From positions 1-22,583 of IMG/VR virus record IMGVR_UViG_3300025655_000316: a stretch of 22,583 nt of DNA, one strand, 5' to 3'. The stretch is from a virus. The notes below the pieces were generated by a model. That model had not been told where the DNA came from. It saw only the letters and a program-made list of their open reading frames with translations, and did no database searches. The position numbers and the translations under genes are program-made. How positions within the stretch are numbered: the stretch's first letter is position 1; every line of letters starts with the position of its first letter. Positions 5,173 to 11,889 of this stretch are shown piece after piece.

Positions 5173-7794
5173 ATGAAATTCAGTCAATTTATTGGTACTG
5201 AGTATGAATCACTCATCCTACCTGCTATTCCGCCCAATGCTGAGATCTCACCGCACAGTAGTATCGACCCTAAACAGTGTGGCAAAATACCGGGCCGCTT
5301 GACCGCATCTGGTTGGACCGGTCTTTCTAAATGGTCTGAGCATATCACTACAGCCGCTGATTTAACGGCTTGGGATGCGTATCAGCGTGCCAATATGTCA
5401 GCGAATTGTAAAGATCAACTCGTTGGCCTCGATGTGGACTCCGAAAACGAAGAGTTTACTGAGATCACACTCTTTGTGTTCGCTATGTTCATCGGGGCTA
5501 ATCATCCCAAGCGTATCCGTTCTAATTCTGGACGTATCCTGCTCGTATGCCGAGGGGATGTCCGGAAGCGCGCGCTTAAGTTCATCAATGAACTCACTGG
5601 CGAAATTGTCGGGATCGACATCCTTGGGAACGGTTCGCAGTTCATCATCTGGGGCGAACATCCGTCTGGCGGCCGGTACGAATGGCCCAATGGGACGCTT
5701 GACGACTATATGTTTGATGATCTCGTCCTTGTCGATAACGATATGATCGATCGCATTATCAATGAGTTGATTAAGCAGGCGTCCGCTAAGGGATGGGTAA
5801 TACAGTCCGGTGTTGGTACAGTAGTACATGGCGATTTCCAGATAGATGTCAAAGACTACGAACCACGCGATGAACATATCGCGTTGCCTAAGCTTAAATC
5901 TGTTATTCCCACAGATATATACCAATTGATCCTTAAAGGTGTCGAAAAGGGTCGTCGTAGTGAGGCTCAAGCCTCGGTTATTTCCAATTTGGTTGCTTTG
6001 GGGTTAGATGATAACTCCATTGCTGACATTTTTTTCAACCCTGCTCATGGCATTGGAGAAAAAGCCCGTGAACAAGGTGTTGAATGGACGATGAGGGACA
6101 TTGCGCGTATGCGCGGTAAATTTCGCCCATCTAATGATGTTGAAACAAAGCAGTCGGAAGTCTCGGTCGAATCGGTGGTTGAACTTAGTGAAGACCTCCT
6201 CGAAGGACGCATCAAATGCTTGGAAAAGGATGCTAAAATCGCCGAAATAGAGGCTATTTGTGTCGATCTTGCCAAGCTACGCAATCAGCCTGTAATCAAC
6301 AGACTGGTACGTTTGATCAAGAAGCAAACAGGCACATCGCTTAAAGATATTAATGAGATTGTTAGTGCTCACTTACCTAAGAAGGCTGATGGCGAGGATG
6401 TGTCGGATAATCCGGCACATGAAGTTACACATCATCAGCTTGCTTTGCGTCATCTCCAAACAGTCGGTAATCTCGGTGTACAGGAGATTTGTTGTGGTGG
6501 TTCACTGTATCGATTGGGCGATGATTTCGTTTGGCAAATGCGCCCTGTCGCTAAAGTTGTGGTCGAGATGTGTCAGTCGATGGACGGCATGGACAATTTC
6601 TCAAGGCGTAGCGATTACGGTTCTGTTCAGAAGCAATATTTGGATATTATTGCTAATGAAGAGTTCTTTGCTAATCGCCCGCACGGTATAGCGTACGAAG
6701 ATTCGTATTTTTACTCTGTCAACGTGGATACGTTGACAGGAACCAAAAAACTGTCGTGTGTGCCACTTGAAGGTAAGCACTGTGTCACTTCAAAGGGTCG
6801 TTTTGCCCCAGATGGGTCAAAAAAGCCCAGAAAGATCTTCAAATTCTTAATCAAAGCACTCAATAATGGCGATTTGAAGGGGCAAGTACGCCAATTGCGT
6901 GAAGTATACGCGATGGTGCTGCTTGGGCATCTGAACTACATGCAGTTGTGCTCTTTCTTTTTTGGTGCACCCGCGACCGGTAAATCCGTGCTGAATGAGC
7001 TGTTGTGTGCTCCATTTGCAAAAGAGTCGGTAGTCTCGATCCAACCGTACTTGCTCACCCAAGAGTATTATGCGATTCAGCTCAAAGATGCGGTGGTTAA
7101 CCAGATCACAGAGCTTGAAAGCGATAAAGTTTGGGGTGAAGCGTTTAAATCATTCGTGGATTTGTCGCTTGTGACAGGTCGCCATCCATCTGGACGCCCT
7201 GTTTCGTTTGTTTCGTTTGCGGCTTTCTTCATTAATGCGAATTCGTTGCCACAGTTTAAAGATAAAACTGAAGCAATGATCCGTAGGCTCGCATTTTTTG
7301 AGTTTCTCAATGTTATTCCTGTTGAGGAGCGTAATCCGCACCTGATTAATGAGTTGATTGAGGAACTGCCATATTTCATGTACTGGTGCTTGGAAGTTGC
7401 AGATGAGGTACTCGCTCGTGGGTACGTTCAACTGAGTAAAACGTGTATTCGTCTCCAAGGCGTTGCGCAAGAGCGTAGCAATAATGTACTCGATTTCCTC
7501 GCCGACGTTGATGTGATAGAGAAGAATGACCACATGGTTATTCCTATTAAAACGGTGTACGAGATATATAAAGGAAGATGCAAAAGTAATGGTATCAAGC
7601 CGTATGGCAAGAATAACTTTGTGGGCATCTTATCTGATCACGCTGAAGTCGCTCGCTCATTTCACAGGGAGAAGAATCCAAATGGCAATCTTTGCTTGCG
7701 TGGATACGCACTTTCTCCCACAGCTTTTCAGGACTGTGGTATCTCAAATCTGAGCCTTCCAAACCAATTTTCCCTGATTATGTCAGTTGGATAA
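5173..7794 (+). CDS. Primase-polymerase / SF3 helicase replication protein, 873 aa
   Basis: Two ATGs are possible. The one at 5173 has GGGAG six bases upstream and is preferred over that at 5167, which overlaps the wHTH stop. The N-terminal 200 residues show GLDVDSE and later GIDILGNGSQFIIWGEHPSGGRYEW, matching the bifunctional primase-polymerase (AEP) fold. Around residues 596-605 is a Walker A loop (GAPATGKSV). Around 685-710 are FINANSLPQFKDKTEAMIRRL, the SF3/D5-like motif C and arginine finger. The enzyme would unwind and prime the phage origin. Length is typical of fused prim-pol-helicases of phages and satellites. The region just downstream is an origin candidate. Confidence 0.9.
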   Translation: MKFSQFIGTEYESLILPAIPPNAEISPHSSIDPKQCGKIPGRLTASGWTGLSKWSEHITTAADLTAWDAYQRANMSANCKDQLVGLDVDSENEEFTEITLFVFAMFIGANHPKRIRSNSGRILLVCRGDVRKRALKFINELTGEIVGIDILGNGSQFIIWGEHPSGGRYEWPNGTLDDYMFDDLVLVDNDMIDRIINELIKQASAKGWVIQSGVGTVVHGDFQIDVKDYEPRDEHIALPKLKSVIPTDIYQLILKGVEKGRRSEAQASVISNLVALGLDDNSIADIFFNPAHGIGEKAREQGVEWTMRDIARMRGKFRPSNDVETKQSEVSVESVVELSEDLLEGRIKCLEKDAKIAEIEAICVDLAKLRNQPVINRLVRLIKKQTGTSLKDINEIVSAHLPKKADGEDVSDNPAHEVTHHQLALRHLQTVGNLGVQEICCGGSLYRLGDDFVWQMRPVAKVVVEMCQSMDGMDNFSRRSDYGSVQKQYLDIIANEEFFANRPHGIAYEDSYFYSVNVDTLTGTKKLSCVPLEGKHCVTSKGRFAPDGSKKPRKIFKFLIKALNNGDLKGQVRQLREVYAMVLLGHLNYMQLCSFFFGAPATGKSVLNELLCAPFAKESVVSIQPYLLTQEYYAIQLKDAVVNQITELESDKVWGEAFKSFVDLSLVTGRHPSGRPVSFVSFAAFFINANSLPQFKDKTEAMIRRLAFFEFLNVIPVEERNPHLINELIEELPYFMYWCLEVADEVLARGYVQLSKTCIRLQGVAQERSNNVLDFLADVDVIEKNDHMVIPIKTVYEIYKGRCKSNGIKPYGKNNFVGILSDHAEVARSFHREKNPNGNLCLRGYALSPTAFQDCGISNLSLPNQFSLIMSVG

Positions 7795-7828
7795 AATACA
7801 TTTCGATACATTTCAGATGTATTTGTTG

Positions 7829-7853
7829 AAAGGCCTCTGTTGAGGCCTTTTTT
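7829..7853 (+). terminator. Rho-independent terminator after primase-helicase
   Basis: A perfect 9-bp stem, AAAGGCCTC (7829-7837) with GAGGCCTTT (7842-7850), has a TGTT loop and runs into TTTTTT. It is 35 bases after the stop of the replication gene and ends the rightward early transcript. Confidence 0.92.
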
Positions 7854-8000
7854 GTTGTTGTTGAAATCAAAACACAGTGTTTTAAAAACATCAATTCAGA
7901 AAATACATTTCCTGATCGGATAAACACAAAAATACATCACATAATCCGTAGGAGAATCAAGAAGATATGTTAATAAATGTATTAGATGTATTTTCTATAA

Positions 8001-8088
8001 GGGGGTAGGTTCCATATGGAAAAAAAAGATAAAAAATTAGCCTAGCTTGTGTTTTTTTTCTTTTTTTCTATATATAAATCCTACCCCC
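8001..8088. repeat. Long imperfect palindrome with A-rich and T-rich arms
   Basis: GGGGGTAGG (8001-8009) is the exact reverse complement of CCTACCCCC (8080-8088). Between them an A-rich tract (8018-8036) faces a T-rich tract (8052-8068) that can pair with it imperfectly, around a TTAGCCTAGC centre. An inner palindrome CCATATGG lies at 8012-8019. The whole could extrude as a cruciform or serve as an easily melted origin element. No coding sequence is present. Confidence 0.65.
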
Positions 8089-8134
8089 CCCCGTACGGCT
8101 ACATTTAATACATGTCTGTTTGTGTGGACGACAT

Positions 8135-8164
8135 AAAAAAGGGGTATGGCTTTCGCCATACCCC
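8135..8164 (-). terminator. Rho-independent terminator of the second leftward operon
   Basis: Read leftward, a perfect 10-bp stem (GGGGTATGGC pairing with GCCATACCCC, at 8155-8164 and 8141-8150) carries a GAAA tetraloop and is followed by TTTTTT. It lies 23 bases after the stop of the 298-residue gene and prevents leftward transcripts from entering the origin-like region. Confidence 0.93.
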
Positions 8165-8187
8165 CAAGAGCTAACGGAGATTAGCTA

Positions 8188-9084
8188 TTAATACATCTCA
8201 ATCCCTTCACGCTCGTTAATTACCATACGCGCTGAGGTCTCGATGCTCTCTGTGAGCGACCGAACCAAGGTGTTGATGTGTTCTTCGAGCTTAGCCAAGC
8301 CAAACATAGCTGAGCGGGCTTTGAGATATTCACCTTGATACTGCTGTGCAAGAAGCGGGTTGATACCCTCGGCCATCTTGTACCGATTCTTGGCCTCTTC
8401 CATAAGATTGAAGGCCTTGAATTTGTGACCGAGCTTTTCAGCGACCTTGCTCTTGCTAGGCGGATTACCGATCTTGAGGCTGAATTTGTTTACATAACGG
8501 AGCAATTCCTGCTCAGTCATTTCAACATAATCCGATGCGACCGGGATCACGAGCAGATTGGCTAGCTCTGCCTGATTCTTGAGAGCATAGGCTGCTGTGC
8601 GCTCAGCCCGATCAATCGCTTGACGGGCACGTTTGGCATGATGCAACTGCTCTGCATGAATCAGCTCATCGACTGTGGTATTGAGCAATGCTGCCTGCTC
8701 TTCCAGATCCTCGACATTTGAATCTTCCATCTCATCAATCTGAGCTGATGGCTTCTGGAAGAATTTGATCATATCGGCTGCATCTGCATTCAGATCTGAT
8801 TTCTGAGCTACTCCATCGAACATGTGGTAAAGCTGACGTGCTGTGGTAAGACGTCTTTCTGTGTCCTTAACTTTCTCAGACCGTTCCTCAGAAGGAGGAA
8901 GAGTTCCAAGATAAGAAAGGTACGCGGAATTGCGAATGACATCATTACACGCGCTATATTTGCCACCAATGGCCAAGAATTCGCCATATGTTGCGTCCTC
9001 CATAGTAGGATGATAGATAGAAGCAGCCTCTTCAATGATGGTTTCGAGGTCAGTTACACGTACGTTATCAATTTTCTCAGACAT
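8188..9084 (-). CDS. Hypothetical helical protein, 298 aa
   Basis: The start is the ATG at 9084 (MSEKIDNVRV), with GGAGA seven bases upstream; four upstream codons lack a ribosome site. The protein is almost wholly helical and charged, with helices such as EDLEEQAALLNTTVDELIHAEQLHHAKRARQAIDRAERTAAYAL and EEHINTLVRSLTESIETSARMVI. No signal peptide, transmembrane segment, cysteine cluster or nucleotide-binding loop is seen. It is the last gene of the operon, directly before the terminator, and is preceded by the first copy of the repeated leader element. It could be a structural or regulatory early protein; no family is recognised. Confidence 0.85.
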   Translation of the reverse strand: MSEKIDNVRVTDLETIIEEAASIYHPTMEDATYGEFLAIGGKYSACNDVIRNSAYLSYLGTLPPSEERSEKVKDTERRLTTARQLYHMFDGVAQKSDLNADAADMIKFFQKPSAQIDEMEDSNVEDLEEQAALLNTTVDELIHAEQLHHAKRARQAIDRAERTAAYALKNQAELANLLVIPVASDYVEMTEQELLRYVNKFSLKIGNPPSKSKVAEKLGHKFKAFNLMEEAKNRYKMAEGINPLLAQQYQGEYLKARSAMFGLAKLEEHINTLVRSLTESIETSARMVINEREGIEMY

Positions 9085-9106
9085 AATAGTCTCCAATTTG
9101 AGTTAA

Positions 9107-9166
9107 CCGTCCAAAGTTGACGGCATAACAAGTTACCTAAGCGGCGCAAGCCGCAACCGCTTAGGT
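9107..9166 (-). promoter_or_regulatory. Structured leader element, copy 1
   Basis: Hairpin 1 is GCGGC (9141-9145) with GCCGC (9150-9154) and a four-base loop. It lies inside a perfect 10-bp inverted repeat, ACCTAAGCGG (9135-9144) with CCGCTTAGGT (9157-9166), which offers an alternative fold. Read leftward, TTAGGTAACT follows, then hairpin 2, CCGTC with GACGG (9107-9111 and 9119-9123). The gene start is 46 bases beyond the GGTAACT tract. See copies 2-5. Confidence 0.75.
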
Positions 9167-9175
9167 GGTTGTCGA

Positions 9176-9340
9176 TTAATGGTCGAATTCAAAACACTCG
9201 CATTCTGTGTAACGAAGTACGAACTCTTTGGCTTTTTCACTCTTAGCCATTGCTACTTCATACATCGTCTCAGCAATATGGAACATCTCTGTTTCATTGC
9301 CTGTCAGGATTGCGATTTCATTTGCATCATCTGCTGTCAT
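9176..9340 (-). CDS. Small hypothetical protein, 54 aa
   Basis: A short leftward frame starts with ATG at 9340 and ends with TAA at 9178-9176. It has the same AACGGAGATAA ribosome-binding site used by several other genes of this operon, and it begins 13 bases after the previous stop. The product is acidic and helical (MTADDANEIAILTGNETEMF, then AMAKSEKAKEFVLRYTECECFEFDH), ending with a CEC motif. No family is recognised. It exactly fills the space between its neighbour and leader copy 1, which supports it as a real gene. Confidence 0.8.
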   Translation of the reverse strand: MTADDANEIAILTGNETEMFHIAETMYEVAMAKSEKAKEFVLRYTECECFEFDH

Positions 9341-9353
9341 ACTTATCTCCGTT

Positions 9354-9605
9354 TTATCTACCTGTGATCAGGCGCGTTGTGTGTAATAATGCTGATAACA
9401 TCAGACCACCAAAGATGGCAGTCATAGCTACTGAGGCCTTGCCCATATAGATGGACGCAGCAAATAGCCCGAATGAGAAGAACATATCGATAAATGCAAT
9501 ACCTTTCTTACCCATGCGTGTTGCTATTCCGAGGGTTAGCAGGACTATGTAGATCACAAGAGCGAGACCTACGCCTGACAATATACTGTCCATTAAGCTG
9601 AACAT
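9354..9605 (-). CDS. Small three-helix membrane protein, 83 aa
   Basis: The ATG at 9605 has one of the best ribosome sites in the window (GGAGGTGAT, five bases away) inside the end of the preceding gene. Three hydrophobic segments are evident, about residues 8-28, 36-54 and 57-75, separated by short charged turns (TRMGKKG and GKA), and the C-terminus is basic (TRLITGR). It is an inner-membrane protein. Size and three-helix topology are similar to class I holins, but there is no lysis gene beside it and it sits in an early operon, so an envelope-modifying or exclusion role is just as possible. Confidence 0.8.
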   Translation of the reverse strand: MFSLMDSILSGVGLALVIYIVLLTLGIATRMGKKGIAFIDMFFSFGLFAASIYMGKASVAMTAIFGGLMLSALLHTTRLITGR

Positions 9606-9973
9606 GGTAAATCACCTCCAAAGATCTTATCGTTTGAGAGATATGTTGTTTCCCAATTAAAGAACACATCAGGGTCTTTTGATGCAAACAAATGACAATG
9701 CACTTTGACACCTGCGATGTCACTGAGCATACGATCACTAACGATTTGAAGATCCTGAAGTTGAGCGACATACATTTGTGATGTTTTCTTATCATCACTC
9801 TTTGTCATGCTTAGGCTATGTTGGATTTTGGTGTAATACTCTTGCATTTGTTCATACACAGCATTGAGGCCTTCAGCCACTGCCGCTGCTTTGGTATGAT
9901 TCATGTATACACCGATGATTGATACACCCATCCCATTCACAGTATGGGTTACTGCTGTTACTTTTATGCTCAT
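9593..9973 (-). CDS. Hypothetical protein, 126 aa
   Basis: The ATG at 9973 follows an AACGGAGAAAAGTT ribosome site and is preceded by leader copy 2. The N-terminus is beta-like (SIKVTAVTHTVNGMGVSIIGVYMNHTKAAAVAEGL), the middle is a helix (LNAVYEQMQEYYTKIQHSL, then QLQDLQIVSDRMLSDI), and the end is again mixed with an aromatic stretch (DVFFNWETTYL). No recognised motif. It overlaps the membrane-protein gene by 13 bases and contributes its strong ribosome site, so both are likely produced together. Confidence 0.82.
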   Translation of the reverse strand: MSIKVTAVTHTVNGMGVSIIGVYMNHTKAAAVAEGLNAVYEQMQEYYTKIQHSLSMTKSDDKKTSQMYVAQLQDLQIVSDRMLSDIAGVKVHCHLFASKDPDVFFNWETTYLSNDKIFGGDLPCSA

Positions 9974-9991
9974 AACTTTTCTCCGTTATTA

Positions 9992-10048
9992 GTCGCCCAG
10001 TTGACGACATAACAAGTTACCTAGGCGGCGTAAGCCGCACACCTAGGT
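9992..10048 (-). promoter_or_regulatory. Structured leader element, copy 2
   Basis: Hairpin 1 is GCGGC (10025-10029) with GCCGC (10034-10038). Outside it ACCTAGG (10019-10025) pairs with CCTAGGT (10042-10048), where copy 1 has ACCTAA/TTAGGT, a compensatory change. Read leftward, CTAGGTAACTTGTTATG follows, then hairpin 2 (GTCG 10005-10008 reading leftward with CGAC 9992-9995). The start codon of the 126-residue gene is 41 bases past GGTAACT. Confidence 0.75.
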
Positions 10049-10064
10049 AGTTGTTAGTTATGCT

Positions 10065-10451
10065 CTATTCAAATACTTCCGCTTTTGATAGATCCAGCGG
10101 AATAAAACATGACCTTGCTGTTAAAAAGCTTGTTGGGTCAAAATACTCTGATTCAAACTCATTGATCAGATCATTTGACTGTACTGGCTTTTTACCTTCA
10201 GCAAGTGACACAGTAATATGGTAACGATTACGATTACCGTTATAGAACAGTTGTGAACCATTACGCACGAATGTAACGACATAACAATGCACACCGTTCT
10301 TTGCCAGTTCTGTAGTGGCGATTGCTTGCCATCCATCACTGATAAGGTCTGAGGTTATTGTGTCTGTACCAAACTTCTCTGTAACATGATGCGCAATAGG
10401 GCGTGCATACACAGGTTTTAGAGATAAGTTGTTTTTGTATGCTGTATACAT
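10065..10451 (-). CDS. Putative 2H phosphoesterase-like protein, 128 aa
   Basis: The ATG at 10451 (MYTAYKNN) has GGAG nine bases upstream and begins one base after the previous stop; a frame extension of five residues inside the upstream gene is less likely. Two H-x-T motifs are present: PIAHHVTEKFG (H22, T24) and NRYHITVSLAEGKKPVQSNDL (H78, T80). The pairing of HxT motifs and the 'HITVS..GxKPVxSN' wording resemble 2H phosphoesterases and RNA-repair-like 2H domains. Family members cleave 2',3'-cyclic or other cyclic phosphodiesters, and phage Acb1 degrades cyclic nucleotides of CBASS defence. The motif spacing here (56 residues) is short for the family and identity needs a profile search. Confidence 0.6.
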   Translation of the reverse strand: MYTAYKNNLSLKPVYARPIAHHVTEKFGTDTITSDLISDGWQAIATTELAKNGVHCYVVTFVRNGSQLFYNGNRNRYHITVSLAEGKKPVQSNDLINEFESEYFDPTSFLTARSCFIPLDLSKAEVFE

Positions 10452-10452
10452 C

Positions 10453-11097
10453 TTAGATTTCTCCATTCAACTGGGCTAAACGGTACTGAGCTTCACGACT
10501 CTCTGGTCCCCAATACTCGTTCTGTCTCATGGTATAGACGTTGTAATCATCACTTTTATAAGGGATCTGTTCGTCACCATTACAGCTATCGTCATCAGGC
10601 CAGATCTTACGTTCAAAATCATAATCGCCACTGATGACGTAATACACCTCATCACCGAACTTGGTCATGGGGTATATCTCAAGCGATGGGAAGTAGCTTT
10701 TAACTAATTCTTCTGCTGCTTCCAGTGAGATGTAGTAGTAAGAACGATTGATGATGACTTCAACCAGATGCTCGGATGGGACATACTCTGCATTGATCAG
10801 ACCTACACGACCAGACCAAGGGCCAATGAGATCTTTAGTTGATCCATCTTCCATTGTGATACGGTATGTACGACCGCCAAAACCGTTACCGGGTTTGTTG
10901 TACGAGAAGAACGCTCCGAACATACCCGCTCTGCCCACGTACATAGTTCCGTCATTTAATTCCAGCTTTTTAAACCGATAATCCTCGCTTTTAGGCAAGA
11001 ACTCTTGATCTACTTCCATTTCGATTGTTGGACCCCATGAGTCCTTGTGATGGGCATTGATGTCAGCTCTTAAACTAATTGTTTTGATTTTAAACAT
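10453..11097 (-). CDS. Hypothetical protein, 214 aa
   Basis: The start is the ATG at 11097 (MFKIKTISLR), with the operon's usual AACGGAGATTA ribosome site and leader copy 3 upstream; the frame extends 26 codons further but without a site and through the leader. The sequence is rich in beta-like segments, aromatic residues and acid (KLELNDGTMYVGRAGMFGAFFSY, then YRITMEDGSTKDLIGPWSGRVG, then YYISLEAAEELVKSYFPSL). No membrane segment, cysteine cluster or catalytic signature is recognised. Its stop is directly followed by the 2H-like gene and supplies that gene's ribosome site. Confidence 0.83.
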   Translation of the reverse strand: MFKIKTISLRADINAHHKDSWGPTIEMEVDQEFLPKSEDYRFKKLELNDGTMYVGRAGMFGAFFSYNKPGNGFGGRTYRITMEDGSTKDLIGPWSGRVGLINAEYVPSEHLVEVIINRSYYYISLEAAEELVKSYFPSLEIYPMTKFGDEVYYVISGDYDFERKIWPDDDSCNGDEQIPYKSDDYNVYTMRQNEYWGPESREAQYRLAQLNGEI

Positions 11098-11117
11098 GGT
11101 ATTAATCTCCGTTATAA

Positions 11118-11165
11118 TCGCCACACATTGACGACAAACGAAGTTACCTAAGCGGCGTAAGCCGC
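11118..11165 (-). promoter_or_regulatory. Structured leader element, copy 3
   Basis: Hairpin 1 is GCGGC (11152-11156) with GCCGC (11161-11165), same stem as copy 2. Read leftward, TTAGGTAACTTCG follows, then a weak hairpin 2 (TCG/CGA at 11132-11134 and 11118-11120). The outer stem of copies 1, 2 and 4 is not formed here. The start codon is 44 bases past GGTAACT. It lies 79 bases downstream of an intact terminator, so its gene may need its own promoter or read-through. Confidence 0.65.
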
Positions 11166-11244
11166 ACTTCTCCACATCTTAAAAGTGATCTTTAGCCAAC
11201 ATGACTGCTGAAGGTGTTCAGGGATGTATTCAGTGGACTACATT

Positions 11245-11265
11245 AAAAAGGGGGCCGAAGCCCCC
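11245..11265 (-). terminator. Rho-independent terminator with UUCG loop inside the operon
   Basis: Read leftward, GGGGGC (11265-11260) and GCCCCC (11255-11250) form a perfect stem closed by a TTCG loop and followed by TTTTT. It is placed just after the 62-residue gene. Because leader copy 3 and its gene lie downstream, the terminator must be partial or a new promoter lies between 11166 and 11244, where I see no clear one. Confidence 0.92.
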
Positions 11266-11271
11266 TCTCTG

Positions 11272-11460
11272 TTATAAATCGCCGCGCTTTTTAGCGTCCG
11301 CGATCACTGCTTTACGGAATTGCTCATACTTCTCACGCTCGAGCTTCATCTTTTCCTCGGTTATGATTTTCTGGACTTCACGTTCCATATCCTCTGCTTG
11401 TGACTGCTCTACATAGCTTGACATGGCTGCGATTGTGGCTTTACGTAATTTCTTAAACAT
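11272..11460 (-). CDS. Small charged coiled-coil protein, 62 aa
   Basis: The ATG at 11460 follows AACGGAGAAAAGCC, and leader copy 4 is upstream. The protein is basic at the N-terminus (MFKKLRKATIAAM) and then one long charged helix (EDMEREVQKIITEEKMKLEREKYEQFRKAVIADAKKRG). No fold or family is recognised. It ends six bases before the UUCG-loop terminator, so it is probably made in larger amounts than genes further downstream. It could be a nucleic-acid or protein-binding regulator, but that is speculation. Confidence 0.8.
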   Translation of the reverse strand: MFKKLRKATIAAMSSYVEQSQAEDMEREVQKIITEEKMKLEREKYEQFRKAVIADAKKRGDL

Positions 11461-11479
11461 GGCTTTTCTCCGTTAATTA

Positions 11480-11536
11480 CCATCGACGTTGATGGCATGC
11501 GTAGTTACCTAAGGGGCGTAAGCCCCCCAAGTAACT
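11480..11536 (-). promoter_or_regulatory. Structured leader element, copy 4
   Basis: Hairpin 1 is GGGGC (11513-11517) with GCCCC (11522-11526), a compensatory change from GCGGC/GCCGC. An outer AGTTAC (11503-11508) pairs with GTAACT (11531-11536). Read leftward, TTAGGTAACT follows, then hairpin 2 (CCATC with GATGG, 11480-11484 and 11491-11495), also changed on both sides relative to copy 1. The start codon is 42 bases past GGTAACT. Confidence 0.75.
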
Positions 11537-11553
11537 GTGTGGCGTGAGGTTAA

Positions 11554-11865
11554 TTATGCAAACTGCATCTTTTTCAGTGCGTGCCAAGCTTCCGCTCTAG
11601 TTGCGTAGCTATGTACCACGACCATTTTGCTAGCTTTTCCGCGGCAGATGTTACAGCCCTTGACGTAGAGAGCTGAGTTCTGGTACTTGCCCGGTGCTGA
11701 TTTAGGCGCTGCTTTAGGCGCAACTGGGTTCGATACCTTGGCCAGTATGCGGCCTAGACGTTCAGATGCTTCTTGCAGCGGGTATGGCCCTTTTGTTGCG
11801 CCGGACTCTGTGTTCATGATGAAGAACTGTGCTTTGCGACCGTCTTGTACGAGTGTGTATGACAT
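11554..11865 (-). CDS. Hypothetical protein with CxxC pair, 103 aa
   Basis: The ATG at 11865 follows AACGGAGATTACATC and leader copy 5, and it is the first gene of the leftward operon. The N-terminal part is beta-like (SYTLVQDGRKAQFFIMNTESG), the middle is an Ala/Pro/Lys-rich linker (NPVAPKAAPKSAPGKY), and the C-terminal part has GCNICRGKASKMVVVHSYATRAEAWHAL with one CxxC. A single pair is not enough for a zinc site unless the protein dimerises. Two short domains joined by a linker is a reasonable reading. No family recognised. Confidence 0.82.
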   Translation of the reverse strand: MSYTLVQDGRKAQFFIMNTESGATKGPYPLQEASERLGRILAKVSNPVAPKAAPKSAPGKYQNSALYVKGCNICRGKASKMVVVHSYATRAEAWHALKKMQFA

Positions 11866-11889
11866 GATGTAATCTCCGTTGTGTAATGT

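Larger units (their letters stand above)
7796..8113. repeat. Cluster of eight ATACAT/ATGTAT motifs, iteron-like
   Basis: ATACAT occurs at 7796, 7806, 7903, 7932 and 8108, and its complement ATGTAT at 7817, 7977 and 7986. Three copies extend to ATACATTTC, two of them exactly 10 bp apart, and two inverted copies are 9 bp apart, so several would face the same side of the helix. The set occupies the gene-free interval directly after the primase-helicase. This is what iterons for an initiator protein look like, although AT-rich composition raises the chance of random matches. Confidence 0.55.

Noticed and set aside
5398-5970. Leftward 190-residue frame inside the primase-helicase
   Set aside because: It is antisense to a recognised domain and its composition follows codon structure of the real gene.
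9354-9605. Holin assignment
   Set aside because: Three membrane segments fit, but there is no endolysin or spanin nearby and the gene is in an early operon, so only a membrane protein is claimed.
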